A stretch of DNA of 64,000 nucleotides from Spirosoma sp. SC4-14. GTDB taxonomy: Bacteria; Bacteroidota; Bacteroidia; Cytophagales; Spirosomataceae. Under the pieces are notes generated by a model, which had not been told where the DNA came from, did no database searches, and saw only the letters and a list, made by a program, of their open reading frames with translations. The stretch lies in contig NZ_CP147518.1 of NCBI RefSeq assembly GCF_037201965.1, positions 1,735,001 through 1,799,000 of the forward strand, written 5' to 3'. Shown piece after piece: positions 44,742-53,165 of the stretch (the first letter of the stretch is position 1; every line of letters starts with the position of its first letter). A program made the translations under genes and the position numbers.

Positions 44742-44785
44742 CAAAAGTAAGATGCGACTAAGCCGTAATCTGTGATAATTGTTAC
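44742..44785 (-). promoter_or_regulatory. Crp-type operator and -7 box, DUF983 gene (site 8)
   Basis: GTGATAATTGTTAC at 44772-44785 with TACTTTTG on the minus strand at 44742-44749, a perfect TAnnTTTG. Centre to -7 end is 36.5 bp. Confidence 0.75.
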
Positions 44786-44920
44786 ACAGGAACCTGATTT
44801 TAGTAAGCTTCTGGTATCGTTAACTAAGCGGTAGAGATTGTAAAAGCAAATCCTGTCAAAAACTTCTTCGACAGGATTTGCATGATCAGCAGGATTCTTT
44901 TTTGGTTGCTGAACTGATAG

Positions 44921-46339
44921 CTAGCTTTTCTTCAGGGTGCTTGGGCAGACGTAATCGGTAGTTTTGATACGGCCGGTTTTCTGAATGGCTGCAAAGCCCC
45001 CCGCCACATCGACTACATTGTCATAGCCCCGCGATTTCAGAATCGAAGCGGCCATCATCGAGCGGTAGCCGCCCGCACAGTGGATGTAGAACGTTTCACT
45101 TTTAGGGAACTCGGCCATATGCTCACTAATATAGTCGAGAGGAATATTTTGTGCGCCATCGATATGCTCTGCCGAAAACTCGCCGGGTTTTCGCACGTCG
45201 ATAATCGGGATGGTGCCCTGTTCGAGTTTGTCAGCCAGGTTATCGGCCGAAATCGAAGTAATGGTATCTACTTCTTTACCGCTGGCAGCCCAGGCATCGA
45301 TGCCACCGGCCAGATAGCCCAGCACCTGATCGTAGCCCACGCGGGCCAGGCGGGTCAGCGTTTCCTGCTCGGTGCCAGGTTCGCAAATCAGCAGCAACTC
45401 CTGCCGAACATCGGGAATCAGCGCACCAACCCAGGGCGCAAACTGTCCGCCCAGACCAATGTTAATTGAGTTTGGAATAAAGCCTTTGTTGAATACCTGG
45501 GCTGAACGTACGTCGAGCACAACAGCGCCCGTTTCGTTGGCGGCTGCTTCGAACGCGTCGGGGCTCAGCGGCTGAGCGCCCCGGTTCAGCACGGTGTCGA
45601 TACTTTCATAACCCTGCTTGTTCATCATCACGTTTTGTGGGAAATATTTCGGCGGAGCCAGCAGCCCGTCGGTTACTTCGTTGATGAATTCGTTGCGGGT
45701 CATGTTGGCACGCAGCGCATAGTTGAACAACTTCTGATTGCCCAGCGTGTCGGTGGTTTCCTTACTCATGTTTTTGCCACAGGCCGAACCCGCCCCGTGG
45801 GCCGGGTAAACGATCACATCGTTGGGCAAGGTCATGATTTTATTCCGCAGCGAGTCGAATAGATAACCTGCTAAGTCGTCCATTGTCAGATCGGATTTCT
45901 GTGCCAGATCAGGACGGCCTACATCGCCAATGAACAGCGTGTCGCCACTAAACAGCGCGGTTTCTTTGCCCGCTTCATTGATCAGCAGGTAGCAGGTCGA
46001 TTCCATTGTATGCCCCGGTGTGTGCAATACGCGGATTTTTACCTGTCCCAGCGAGAGTTCTTCCCCATCTTTAGCAATGTAGGCGTCGAAACCGGTCTGG
46101 GCATTGGGGCCGTAGACGATGGTAGCACCGGTTTGTTTGGCCAGGTCGAGGTGGCCCGATACAAAATCGGCATGGAAATGCGTTTCCAGCACGTATTTGA
46201 TGGTAGCTCCTTCGCGTTCGGCCCGTTCGATATAGGGTTTTACTTCACGGAGGGGATCAATAATAGCTACTTCGCCAGCACTTTCGATATAATAGGCCCC
46301 CTGAGCGAGGCAGCCGGTATAAATTTGTTCTATTTTCAT
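44921..46339 (-). CDS. MBL-fold/double-rhodanese persulfide dioxygenase-like protein (paralogue 2)
   Basis: The protein of 472 residues is a close paralogue of that at 30580 with the same MBL motif THFHADFVSGH and catalytic Cys421 in HCAGGYRS of the second rhodanese. It differs in the first rhodanese domain: Cys319 (LLLICEPG) stands where paralogue 1 has Thr. The ATG at 46339 (MKIEQIYTG) matches the paralogue start. It follows TauE by 31 bp, so persulfide oxidation to sulfite and sulfite export are on one mRNA. Confidence 0.9.
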   Translation of the reverse strand: MKIEQIYTGCLAQGAYYIESAGEVAIIDPLREVKPYIERAEREGATIKYVLETHFHADFVSGHLDLAKQTGATIVYGPNAQTGFDAYIAKDGEELSLGQVKIRVLHTPGHTMESTCYLLINEAGKETALFSGDTLFIGDVGRPDLAQKSDLTMDDLAGYLFDSLRNKIMTLPNDVIVYPAHGAGSACGKNMSKETTDTLGNQKLFNYALRANMTRNEFINEVTDGLLAPPKYFPQNVMMNKQGYESIDTVLNRGAQPLSPDAFEAAANETGAVVLDVRSAQVFNKGFIPNSINIGLGGQFAPWVGALIPDVRQELLLICEPGTEQETLTRLARVGYDQVLGYLAGGIDAWAASGKEVDTITSISADNLADKLEQGTIPIIDVRKPGEFSAEHIDGAQNIPLDYISEHMAEFPKSETFYIHCAGGYRSMMAASILKSRGYDNVVDVAGGFAAIQKTGRIKTTDYVCPSTLKKS

Positions 46340-46370
46340 GGTCGTTGTCGATTGACAAATGGAGTCTGTA

Positions 46371-47186
46371 TTAATGAAATGAGTTAGAAACGAGTTCTTT
46401 CGCGATGATGTAAACTCCCATAATGAGTACAAACCAGCCAAAGGCTTTTTTTAGTTTCTGCCCCGGAACATACCGGGATAGATAGGAACCAACAAAAATA
46501 CCGACTACTGAAAGGGCCGTAAATTCGAGCAGAAACGGCCAGTCGACGTGCATGTTAGACAAATCGCCCAAAAAACCGATCAGCGATTTGGCCGCAATGA
46601 TCAACAGCGAAGTACCAACCGCCATTTTCATCGGTAGCCGTGCCAGCAATACCAGCGCCGGAATAATCAGGAATCCGCCACCAGCACCCACAATGCCTGT
46701 GAGTGTACCAACCAGTGCACCTTCGAGGGCAATCAGGGGTAAGTTAAACTGAACGCTGTTGGGTTCGTTGCCCGTTTCGCTTTTTTTATCCCGGATCATC
46801 GAAATAGATGCGGCCAGCATAACCAGCGCAAAAAATAACATGATGGCAACATTCCGACTGAGGGTGAAGGTTCCCATCGTCAGAACAGGGTCGGGAAGGG
46901 CCGGAACCAGGTATTTCCGGGTTAGAAAAACGGCTAAAAAGGAAGGAAGCGCAAAAACAAAGGCAGCCCGATAGTTGATTTGCTCTTTTCGCATGTAGTT
47001 AACCGATCCTACGAGGGAGGTAGTGCCAACAACAAACAGGGAGTAGGCCGTTGAGATGACGGGGCTGATTCCCATCAGATATACCAGAACCGGGAGCGTC
47101 AATATGCTGCCACCACCGCCAATCAGGCCGAGGCTTACGCCAATAAATATGGATGAAAAAAAGCCGATAAGTTGAATAGTAGTCAT
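46371..47186 (-). CDS. TauE/SafE family sulfite exporter
   Basis: The 271-residue membrane protein has about eight transmembrane segments in two halves, each with the family glycine motif (GLIGGGGSILTLP and GIVGAGGGFLIIP). The ATG at 47186 is chosen because the -7 box at 47205-47212 excludes the longer TTG form. Location next to a persulfide dioxygenase-like gene supports export of sulfite or another sulfur anion. Confidence 0.9.
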   Translation of the reverse strand: MTTIQLIGFFSSIFIGVSLGLIGGGGSILTLPVLVYLMGISPVISTAYSLFVVGTTSLVGSVNYMRKEQINYRAAFVFALPSFLAVFLTRKYLVPALPDPVLTMGTFTLSRNVAIMLFFALVMLAASISMIRDKKSETGNEPNSVQFNLPLIALEGALVGTLTGIVGAGGGFLIIPALVLLARLPMKMAVGTSLLIIAAKSLIGFLGDLSNMHVDWPFLLEFTALSVVGIFVGSYLSRYVPGQKLKKAFGWFVLIMGVYIIAKELVSNSFH

Positions 47187-47204
47187 GCCTGTTAAACTTT
47201 TAAG

Positions 47205-47248
47205 CAAAACAACAGCATGGCCAAAGGCTTTTCCGTGATAATTGTTAC
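47205..47248 (-). promoter_or_regulatory. Crp-type operator and -7 box, TauE operon (site 9)
   Basis: GTGATAATTGTTAC at 47235-47248 with TTGTTTTG on the minus strand at 47205-47212. Centre to -7 end is 36.5 bp. Confidence 0.7.
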
Positions 47249-47337
47249 ACAGGCGATTTAACGGTCATTTGTTATTAGCCTTTGGCGTTATTGGCATTGG
47301 CCTGGTAACGATTAAATAACCAATCCGCTAATGACCA

Positions 47338-47979
47338 TCAAACCGTCATCATTTCGATTTTGCCGCGCAGGAGCTTCAGCTTTTTCATTTTTTCGAGCTG
47401 TTTGAGCAGCCGCGATATGACTTCGCGCGAGGTGGCCAGCTCATTGGCAATTTCTTCGTGGGTGATGGTTAGTTCGCGACACTGGCAGCTTTGCGTCTTT
47501 TTCTGAAGGTAAGTCAGCAGGCGCTCGTCCAGTTTATGAAATGTTACCTCGTCGATAGTGGCCAGCAGATTATCGAATCGTTTCTGATAGGTCTGGAAAA
47601 CAAACTGCTTCCAGGTCGAGTAGCGGCACATCCACTCGTCGACCTTATCGACCGGAATCGAAACGAGTTCGGTTTCTTCTTCGGCTACAGCCGTAATTTC
47701 GCTCCGGCGGCTGCCCAGACAGCAGGTAAGCGACATGGCGCAGGCGTCTAATCCGCCCAGATAATACAGCAACGCTTCGCGGCCTTCCTGATCGGGCCGC
47801 ATAATCTTGACAGAGCCGTGAATAATAATCGGTACCGACCGTATATATTCGCCGGGACGAATCAGGTAAGCCCCCGCCGGAACAGTCTTGTGCTGGCCGG
47901 TCTGCGCTAATTCTTCCAGTAATTTATATTCAAATTGCCCTTTAAAAATTTCCTGTAACTCGTTAACGGTAATGGTCAT
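47338..47979 (-). CDS. Crp/Fnr family regulator, probable master of the sulfur island
   Basis: The 213-residue protein has a cyclic-nucleotide-binding-like beta-roll (about 20-115), a dimer helix, and a winged helix-turn-helix (about 170-205). The recognition helix reads SREVISR with Arg185, Glu186 and Arg190, the same residues that read GTGA in E. coli Crp, in agreement with the GTGA half-sites found nearby. Six cysteines occur, with a cluster at Cys80, Cys86, Cys87 (CAMSLTCC) in the sensor domain, plus Cys118, Cys165 and Cys167. The cNMP-binding arginine motif is not evident, so thiol or persulfide sensing is more likely than cAMP. No operator precedes its own gene. Confidence 0.88.
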   Translation of the reverse strand: MTITVNELQEIFKGQFEYKLLEELAQTGQHKTVPAGAYLIRPGEYIRSVPIIIHGSVKIMRPDQEGREALLYYLGGLDACAMSLTCCLGSRRSEITAVAEEETELVSIPVDKVDEWMCRYSTWKQFVFQTYQKRFDNLLATIDEVTFHKLDERLLTYLQKKTQSCQCRELTITHEEIANELATSREVISRLLKQLEKMKKLKLLRGKIEMMTV

Positions 47980-48067
47980 GGCAAATGGAGTAGTCTATCG
48001 GAATGCTGTTAGCTACGTAACCCATATTGTCTGTTGCAAGTTGCAATCCGGTTGCATAAGCTAAAAA

Positions 48068-48661
48068 TTACGTTCTGGGCAGGCGCGGAAAAAGCATTGG
48101 AACATGCTGCTGATAGGTGCGGTACTGATGGCCGAATGTTCGAACCAGTTTGCGCTCTTCGAAATAGATACCAATTCGGATGTAGGTAATGGCTAGCAGA
48201 TCAAACAGGAGGTGTTTCCAGTCGGGTTGTGCAACAAGAAGTCCGACGAGTGCGATTAGTATGCCCATATAAAGTGGGTGGCGCACATAGCTGAGCAGCC
48301 CCGATTGCTGAAACTCATCCTGATGCTCAGATGATTTGGCCATTGGCCAGCCAATAAACTCAGCCAGATTATACTCCCGAAAGGCCGCTAATCCAGTGGA
48401 AATGCCTAATCCCATCAAGAGCCCTCCTAAGAGAACAGAGCCATTCCAGGTGCCAATCAGCACAGCAGGAGCTGCATAGAGTGTGGTCATGATCGGTATA
48501 AATGTAAGCAAGGCAATCCCATTGTAGATAAGACGGTAATAGCGTTTGAGAAAAGCACTTTGCCGATAAACCCATTCTTTGAACCAGAAAGCTGCCGTCA
48601 GGCTGTGAATCAGTCCAAACAAAGCCCAGGCAATCAGCATCGGAAGGTAGTCGGTAAACAT
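48068..48661 (-). CDS. Membrane methyltransferase (NnrU/isoprenylcysteine methyltransferase-like)
   Basis: The 197-residue protein has about five transmembrane segments and the ICMT-type C-terminal signature YVRHPLYMG followed by EERKLVRTFGHQYRTYQ. Such proteins methylate lipid or thiol substrates at the membrane, and some sit in nitrogen-oxide or sulfur clusters. It lies 88 bp upstream of the regulator gene on the same strand and shows no operator. Substrate unknown. Confidence 0.8.
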   Translation of the reverse strand: MFTDYLPMLIAWALFGLIHSLTAAFWFKEWVYRQSAFLKRYYRLIYNGIALLTFIPIMTTLYAAPAVLIGTWNGSVLLGGLLMGLGISTGLAAFREYNLAEFIGWPMAKSSEHQDEFQQSGLLSYVRHPLYMGILIALVGLLVAQPDWKHLLFDLLAITYIRIGIYFEERKLVRTFGHQYRTYQQHVPMLFPRLPRT

Positions 48662-48831
48662 AATTGGCGAGGAGGGAAGAACGTGTGCATGAGTACAATC
48701 AACAAACGTTTAAAAATTGACGTTATGCTTTCGGAACAATAAATTGAGTGATCGAATTACGGTTTATCGTTCATTCGAATGGTTTTGTTACGAGCTACCG
48801 ATTCAATCATTCAATTACTCAATTAGTCAAT

Positions 48832-49398
48832 ATGCAGGACATTGAACCCTTCTACGGCTGGGAAAAATATTATACCTCATCGGACGATGACCGGTCGCCG
48901 TTTCATGAACGCGAGTATAATATGCAGCAGTACGAAAATACGATTTACGGCTACTACATCCATCCGCTCTGGGACGAAATTGGGTCCGAGACACTATACT
49001 GCAAAATATTGTATGCCAACTACGACCGCCAGTTTGTGGTTATCGAACTCTTTGGCGAGTGGAATGACACGCTGCACAACGACATCATGTACCTGAAACG
49101 GCAGGTCGTTGATCCGCTGGTGTATCAGGGTATCAAATATTTTATGCTGATTAGTGAGAATATTTTCAACTTTCATGGCTCCGACGACAGCTATTATGAA
49201 GAATGGTTTGAAGATGTAGAAGATGGCTGGATTGCGGCTGTGCATTCGCCGGAGTTTATTGAGCGCGAATGGAAAAAGTACCACCTCGATTATTACATCA
49301 ATTTTGGTGGTACGCTCGATATTGCCAATTGGCGTACGCTCAAACCCCAAACATTGTTCGACCTCGTCAATGGGTTGATCGTTCGGCGGTTGGGGTAA
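48832..49398 (+). CDS. Hypothetical acidic protein, 188 residues
   Basis: The soluble protein starts at the ATG at 48832 (MQDIEPFYGWEKYY); a GTG 28 codons upstream lies in low-complexity repeat sequence. It is rich in aromatic and acidic residues with the segment FNFHGSDDSYYEEWFEDVED. I recognise it only as a type conserved in Cytophagales, with no known function or motif. It is flanked by repeat-rich spacers on both sides. Confidence 0.7.
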   Translation: MQDIEPFYGWEKYYTSSDDDRSPFHEREYNMQQYENTIYGYYIHPLWDEIGSETLYCKILYANYDRQFVVIELFGEWNDTLHNDIMYLKRQVVDPLVYQGIKYFMLISENIFNFHGSDDSYYEEWFEDVEDGWIAAVHSPEFIEREWKKYHLDYYINFGGTLDIANWRTLKPQTLFDLVNGLIVRRLG

Positions 49399-49430
49399 GG
49401 CATTGGTCATTGGTGGTTTGTGATTAGTTA

Positions 49431-49483
49431 ATTGGTCATTGGTTAGTTTTCAAATGACTAATGGTTAATTGCCAATGACCAAT
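49431..49483. repeat. Inverted repeat of the ATTGGTCATTGG family
   Basis: Arms ATTGGTCATTGG (49431-49442) and its complement (49472-49483); a further copy of the phrase lies at 49402-49412. It may terminate the hypothetical gene. Related wording occurs at 53638 and 58229. Confidence 0.6.
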
Positions 49484-49570
49484 CCCTAACTACCTTTCTT
49501 CCATTCTTTTTTGCTTTTCGAATGCTTTCTGTTCAATTTTCGCTCATCACTAGTTCCCACAAATAATTCT

Positions 49571-50050
49571 ATGGAAAACAACGAAAAAAAAGCTGCCACC
49601 GAAGAGGTCAATGCCGCTAGGTCGACTACCACCGAAAAATTTGAGTCGTTCAAATCGGAAGCCAGCCAACACCTGAACGCAGCCGCCACGCAACTCGATG
49701 AGCTAAAAGACAAATTGATAGCGCAGGCGCAGGAGTTCGGTAAGGATATCGATATTGATGGCATCAAGGCGAAAGCCAACGAGCATTTCGAAGCGGCTAA
49801 AGCCTCTACAGCCGAAAATCTGGCCAATTTACAGACTCAGGCCGAAACTGTTTTTGCGGCTGCTTCGGCCAAAGCCGACGAACTGTCGGATGTTGCCGAA
49901 GACAAATTTGATGATCTGAAAGCCGAAGCGGCCGTTCAGCTCGAAGCAGCTCAGGCTAAACTCGATGAACTAAAAGCCGAAGCAGCTTTGCAGATCGAAG
50001 AAGCAAAAGAAAAGGCCAAAAGCGTCTGGAATCAGCTTTTTGGTAAATAA
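49571..50050 (+). CDS. Ala/Glu-rich coiled-coil protein
   Basis: The 159-residue protein from the ATG at 49571 has no signal peptide and consists of long amphipathic helices rich in Ala, Glu, Lys, with repeating patterns such as AKADELSDVAEDKFDDLKAE and ALQIEEAKEKAKSVW. It resembles apolipoprotein- or LEA-like stress proteins in composition. It could coat membranes or protect proteins during drying, but this is inference. A hairpin follows 17 bp after its stop. Confidence 0.7.
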   Translation: MENNEKKAATEEVNAARSTTTEKFESFKSEASQHLNAAATQLDELKDKLIAQAQEFGKDIDIDGIKAKANEHFEAAKASTAENLANLQTQAETVFAAASAKADELSDVAEDKFDDLKAEAAVQLEAAQAKLDELKAEAALQIEEAKEKAKSVWNQLFGK

Positions 50051-50067
50051 GCTCGGAAATAGGCAGG

Positions 50068-50116
50068 CACCGGGAACCCCCATGACCATAAAAAAGTCGT
50101 TCGGGAGTTCCCGGTG
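50068..50116. terminator. Hairpin with 10-bp stem
   Basis: CACCGGGAAC (50068-50077) and GTTCCCGGTG (50107-50116) surround a 29-nt loop between the coiled-coil gene and the methylase-like gene. It lies so close to the ATG at 50122 that the ATG at 50146 is the better start of the latter. Confidence 0.6.
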
Positions 50117-50145
50117 TCGTTATGTTTACCGTTAACTTTGCCTGC

Positions 50146-53073
50146 ATGAGGCTACAACTTCGTAAACCCTTTCAGACGCTCGATAAAGCGTATGCCCGAC
50201 AGGCTGTCTCCGGCGAAAAACTGGATACATTTTGCCGGGCACTGGCTCAGTTGATGTTGGGAGTAGACGAAAAAGAGACTGATGAATACCAGACGGCGCT
50301 GGTCGCCAGGTTCCTGAATGATACGTTTTCTGCCGAAACCTACGAAGTCAGTACGGCATTGGGTGTCGACCTGATTGTTTGCCCGAATCCAGAAAAAGCG
50401 GGTAATGCTGGCCCATCAGTTGTTATCGAAACGCGGAAGGCATTTGCGGGCGAAATGATAACGCCGATCAAAAACAACGTAAAATCGCTTCATGAACTGA
50501 TTCTGTATTATTTCGATGCACAGGAGGTCGACCCGACCCGCAACATCAGTCAGTTGATCATTACAGATGCCTACAACTGGTTTATCTTCGATGAAACGGA
50601 TTTCCGGAGTCAGTTTTATGAAAACCCCCGCCTTCGGAAACTGTATCAGTTAAAGCGGCAGCATCAGAAAGATAATGCCTTTTTCTACGCCGAAACAGCC
50701 CGAATCCTTCGTGAACTGAATACCGAAATTCCGGTTACCTACCTGAACCTGCGCGAAGTAGCCGACGCGCTCAAACTGCCCGCCGATCAGGGCAATCGGG
50801 TGCTGATTCCGGTATATAAACTACTGGCGCCAGATCACTTGCTGAATTCGTCGGCTACCGGCAAGACAAACCCAGTACATCCGCGGTTTTATGATGAGCT
50901 GTTGCATATCATTGGCGTTCAGGAAGCAGAGGAAAAATCTGGCAAGCGCCTTTGCCGACTACCGGAAAAGACCCGCCTGCCGGGTTCGTTAATCGAACTC
51001 GTAATCGAACGGCTGGTTCAGGAAAACCGCCTTTTTGCCGTTCCTAAGCCCGAACAATATGGCGCTACTGAGTCCGAACAACTGATCAATGTGGCGCTGG
51101 CACTGGCGGTCAATTGGCTTAACCGAATCCTGTTTCTGAAACTGGCCGAAAGTCAGATCAATCGGTATCGGCAGGGAAATCAATCGGTTGAGTTGCTGAC
51201 GGGGCGGTCGATAGAAACGTTCTCTGCTTTGGACGGCTTGTTTTCCGATGTAGCTTCGAACGGGAAACCCTGGTTGCCTGGCTGGATGAGTTCATTGTTC
51301 GGAAAAACGGATCTCGAACAAAATACACTGTCGATACGTCAACTGCCCAATGAGGCCAAGTTGCCCCTGTTTGCCGAAACGGTGCTGACAGATTCTGGCA
51401 GGAATATACAATCGGAACAGGTGCCAACGCTGCACTATCTGCTACATTTCCTGGATTCGTATGCATTCTCGGTCGATACGCCAGCCCTGATTGAGTTGCC
51501 GGGCAAACCGCATATTAACGCAGCCGCTCTATTGCATTGCTGGGACCGCCTTAGTGCCTGTCGTCGGGGCATGTTGCCAGCACCGGCTGTTGTAACAAAC
51601 TATGCTGTTCGGGAAGCCATTCGGCGGGCCGCCATCAGCCGGTTCAATGAGCAATTTGAGTGGAACTGTGTCGATCTGGCAGGCGTGCAGGAGCGGCTGA
51701 CAAGTAGCGACCTGACCCGAGCCAATGACTTGATCGACTCCTTTCGGATTCTTGATCCGGCCGTTGGGGGAGGAGCTTTTCTGAGCGCTGCGCTCAATGA
51801 ACTCATTGTTCTGAAAGCCGAGCTGGGCATTCTGCGCGATCTGACCGGACGCCCGGTGCAGTCATATGGGTTTGCAGTTATTGATAACGCTTTACTAATT
51901 ACGACCTCCGACAACGAGCCGTTCGACTATTTTCTCGGCGACCCGAACAGTTCCCGGTTTTCGGGACTGGAAATACAACGCATTCAGGAAACGATTCTAC
52001 GCGAAAAACAGACCCTGATTGCCAATTGTCTGTTCGGGGTCGATACCGACAGGCTATCGGTGAGCTTATGCCGCTGGCGCTTTGCTATTGATTTATTGAA
52101 GAGTGTGTACTGGAGCGACCTGGAGGCATCGGGTAATCCTGCTTTGAGTCGATTCGGGCGCTCGCTCGAGTGGAATACTAAAATCGGAAACGCACTGCTG
52201 TCAGGGTTTTCGTTCGATTTTCGGGTCGACAGCCTTAAACGTCCCCTTCGCGATACAGTTCAGAAGGCGTTTAAACAATATAGAACGGATGCACAAAGCT
52301 GGAAACGTGGATTCGATACGGACGAAGGCAACCGGTTGGAGTTGCGGATGCGGGCCTTTCGGGAGCTATTGGCCCAAATCGCACTTGCCGACCAGAAAGA
52401 TGTAGTGGCGATTCGTAAACTGGAAGCAAAACTGGCTCAGGCTGCCCTGACATTTGATGTTGTGGCGCAGAGCATGGCACAACAAAAGCTAACGGAACGG
52501 CTTCATCAACTGAAAAAAGCGTTTGAGAACAAACAGCAGTTGCTCAGCCAGGCTTTTGAGTGGCGGTTCGAATTTCCGGAGGTGTTAGATACGGATGGCA
52601 ATTTTGTTGGATTCGATGTTATTGTTGGTTGTCCACCTACTGCCTGGCATTCGACTTCCGGCTCAGAAAAAGGATATTATCAGAAGGCTTTTTTGAATAC
52701 ATATACAGCCAAAGCCAATCCCTACGTTCTGTTCGTGGAACTGGGCCTGCGGTTATTGAAGGCCGATGGGCAACTGGCAGTTGTGCTACCCGCCAATTGG
52801 GTGAAATCGGGCAACAGCAGCAAACTTCGCCAGTGGCTCAAAACTAAGGCTATTGAACAGATTACTGATTTTGCCGACCAAATGGCTTCGAACAAAAATG
52901 CGGTTAGGCCGGGCGTATTGATTGTACGGAATGCCGGAAGTACCGGCACCTTTCTGGCAACCAAAATCGATACGCTGAGTAATACAGCCGATGTCGATTC
53001 TGAATCCATTACGGTTTTTGTAGATACCCTGGCCGATAAAGCGTGGGCATTGTCGGGCAATAATGCCTCCTGA
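50146..53073 (+). CDS. Eco57I-type restriction-modification protein with degenerate catalytic motifs
   Basis: The protein of 975 residues follows the plan of single-chain type IIG enzymes: N-terminal nuclease-like domain (about 20-150), helical linker, and an N6-adenine methylase core (about 500-930). Motif I is still recognisable as DPAVGGGAFL (from Asp537). The catalytic motif IV, normally NPPY or NPPF, reads CPPT (829-832) after FDVIVG. The nuclease motif has Asp75 and Glu95 but ETR instead of ExK (Lys98 is next). The C-terminal target-recognition part seems short, as the frame stops soon after the core. Both activities are therefore doubtful, and it may be a dead or repurposed DNA-binding protein. 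An ATG at 50122 is the alternative start. Confidence 0.75.
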   Translation: MRLQLRKPFQTLDKAYARQAVSGEKLDTFCRALAQLMLGVDEKETDEYQTALVARFLNDTFSAETYEVSTALGVDLIVCPNPEKAGNAGPSVVIETRKAFAGEMITPIKNNVKSLHELILYYFDAQEVDPTRNISQLIITDAYNWFIFDETDFRSQFYENPRLRKLYQLKRQHQKDNAFFYAETARILRELNTEIPVTYLNLREVADALKLPADQGNRVLIPVYKLLAPDHLLNSSATGKTNPVHPRFYDELLHIIGVQEAEEKSGKRLCRLPEKTRLPGSLIELVIERLVQENRLFAVPKPEQYGATESEQLINVALALAVNWLNRILFLKLAESQINRYRQGNQSVELLTGRSIETFSALDGLFSDVASNGKPWLPGWMSSLFGKTDLEQNTLSIRQLPNEAKLPLFAETVLTDSGRNIQSEQVPTLHYLLHFLDSYAFSVDTPALIELPGKPHINAAALLHCWDRLSACRRGMLPAPAVVTNYAVREAIRRAAISRFNEQFEWNCVDLAGVQERLTSSDLTRANDLIDSFRILDPAVGGGAFLSAALNELIVLKAELGILRDLTGRPVQSYGFAVIDNALLITTSDNEPFDYFLGDPNSSRFSGLEIQRIQETILREKQTLIANCLFGVDTDRLSVSLCRWRFAIDLLKSVYWSDLEASGNPALSRFGRSLEWNTKIGNALLSGFSFDFRVDSLKRPLRDTVQKAFKQYRTDAQSWKRGFDTDEGNRLELRMRAFRELLAQIALADQKDVVAIRKLEAKLAQAALTFDVVAQSMAQQKLTERLHQLKKAFENKQQLLSQAFEWRFEFPEVLDTDGNFVGFDVIVGCPPTAWHSTSGSEKGYYQKAFLNTYTAKANPYVLFVELGLRLLKADGQLAVVLPANWVKSGNSSKLRQWLKTKAIEQITDFADQMASNKNAVRPGVLIVRNAGSTGTFLATKIDTLSNTADVDSESITVFVDTLADKAWALSGNNAS

Positions 53074-53123
53074 TGGAGTTTTGGGTTTGTTGACGAATCT
53101 TTAATCACATATTAACGTTCAGA

Positions 53124-53158
53124 AAGTTAGGTCGTAACTACAGACTTGCCTAACTTTG
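53124..53158 (+). promoter_or_regulatory. Operator-promoter of the metal efflux operon
   Basis: AAGTTAGG (53124-53131) and CCTAACTT (53149-53156) form an inverted repeat with 17 bp between arms. The right arm overlaps TAACTTTG (53151-53158), an exact -7 box. A metal-responsive repressor could bind here. Transcription would begin very close to the ATG at 53166, so the mRNA may be leaderless. Confidence 0.5.
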
Positions 53159-53165
53159 GCTACCA

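Noticed and set aside
47980-48067. TTGCAA direct repeats before the regulator gene as a further Crp-type site
   Set aside because: The sequence GTTGCAAGTTGCAA lacks the GTGA/TCAC half-sites and the fixed spacing.
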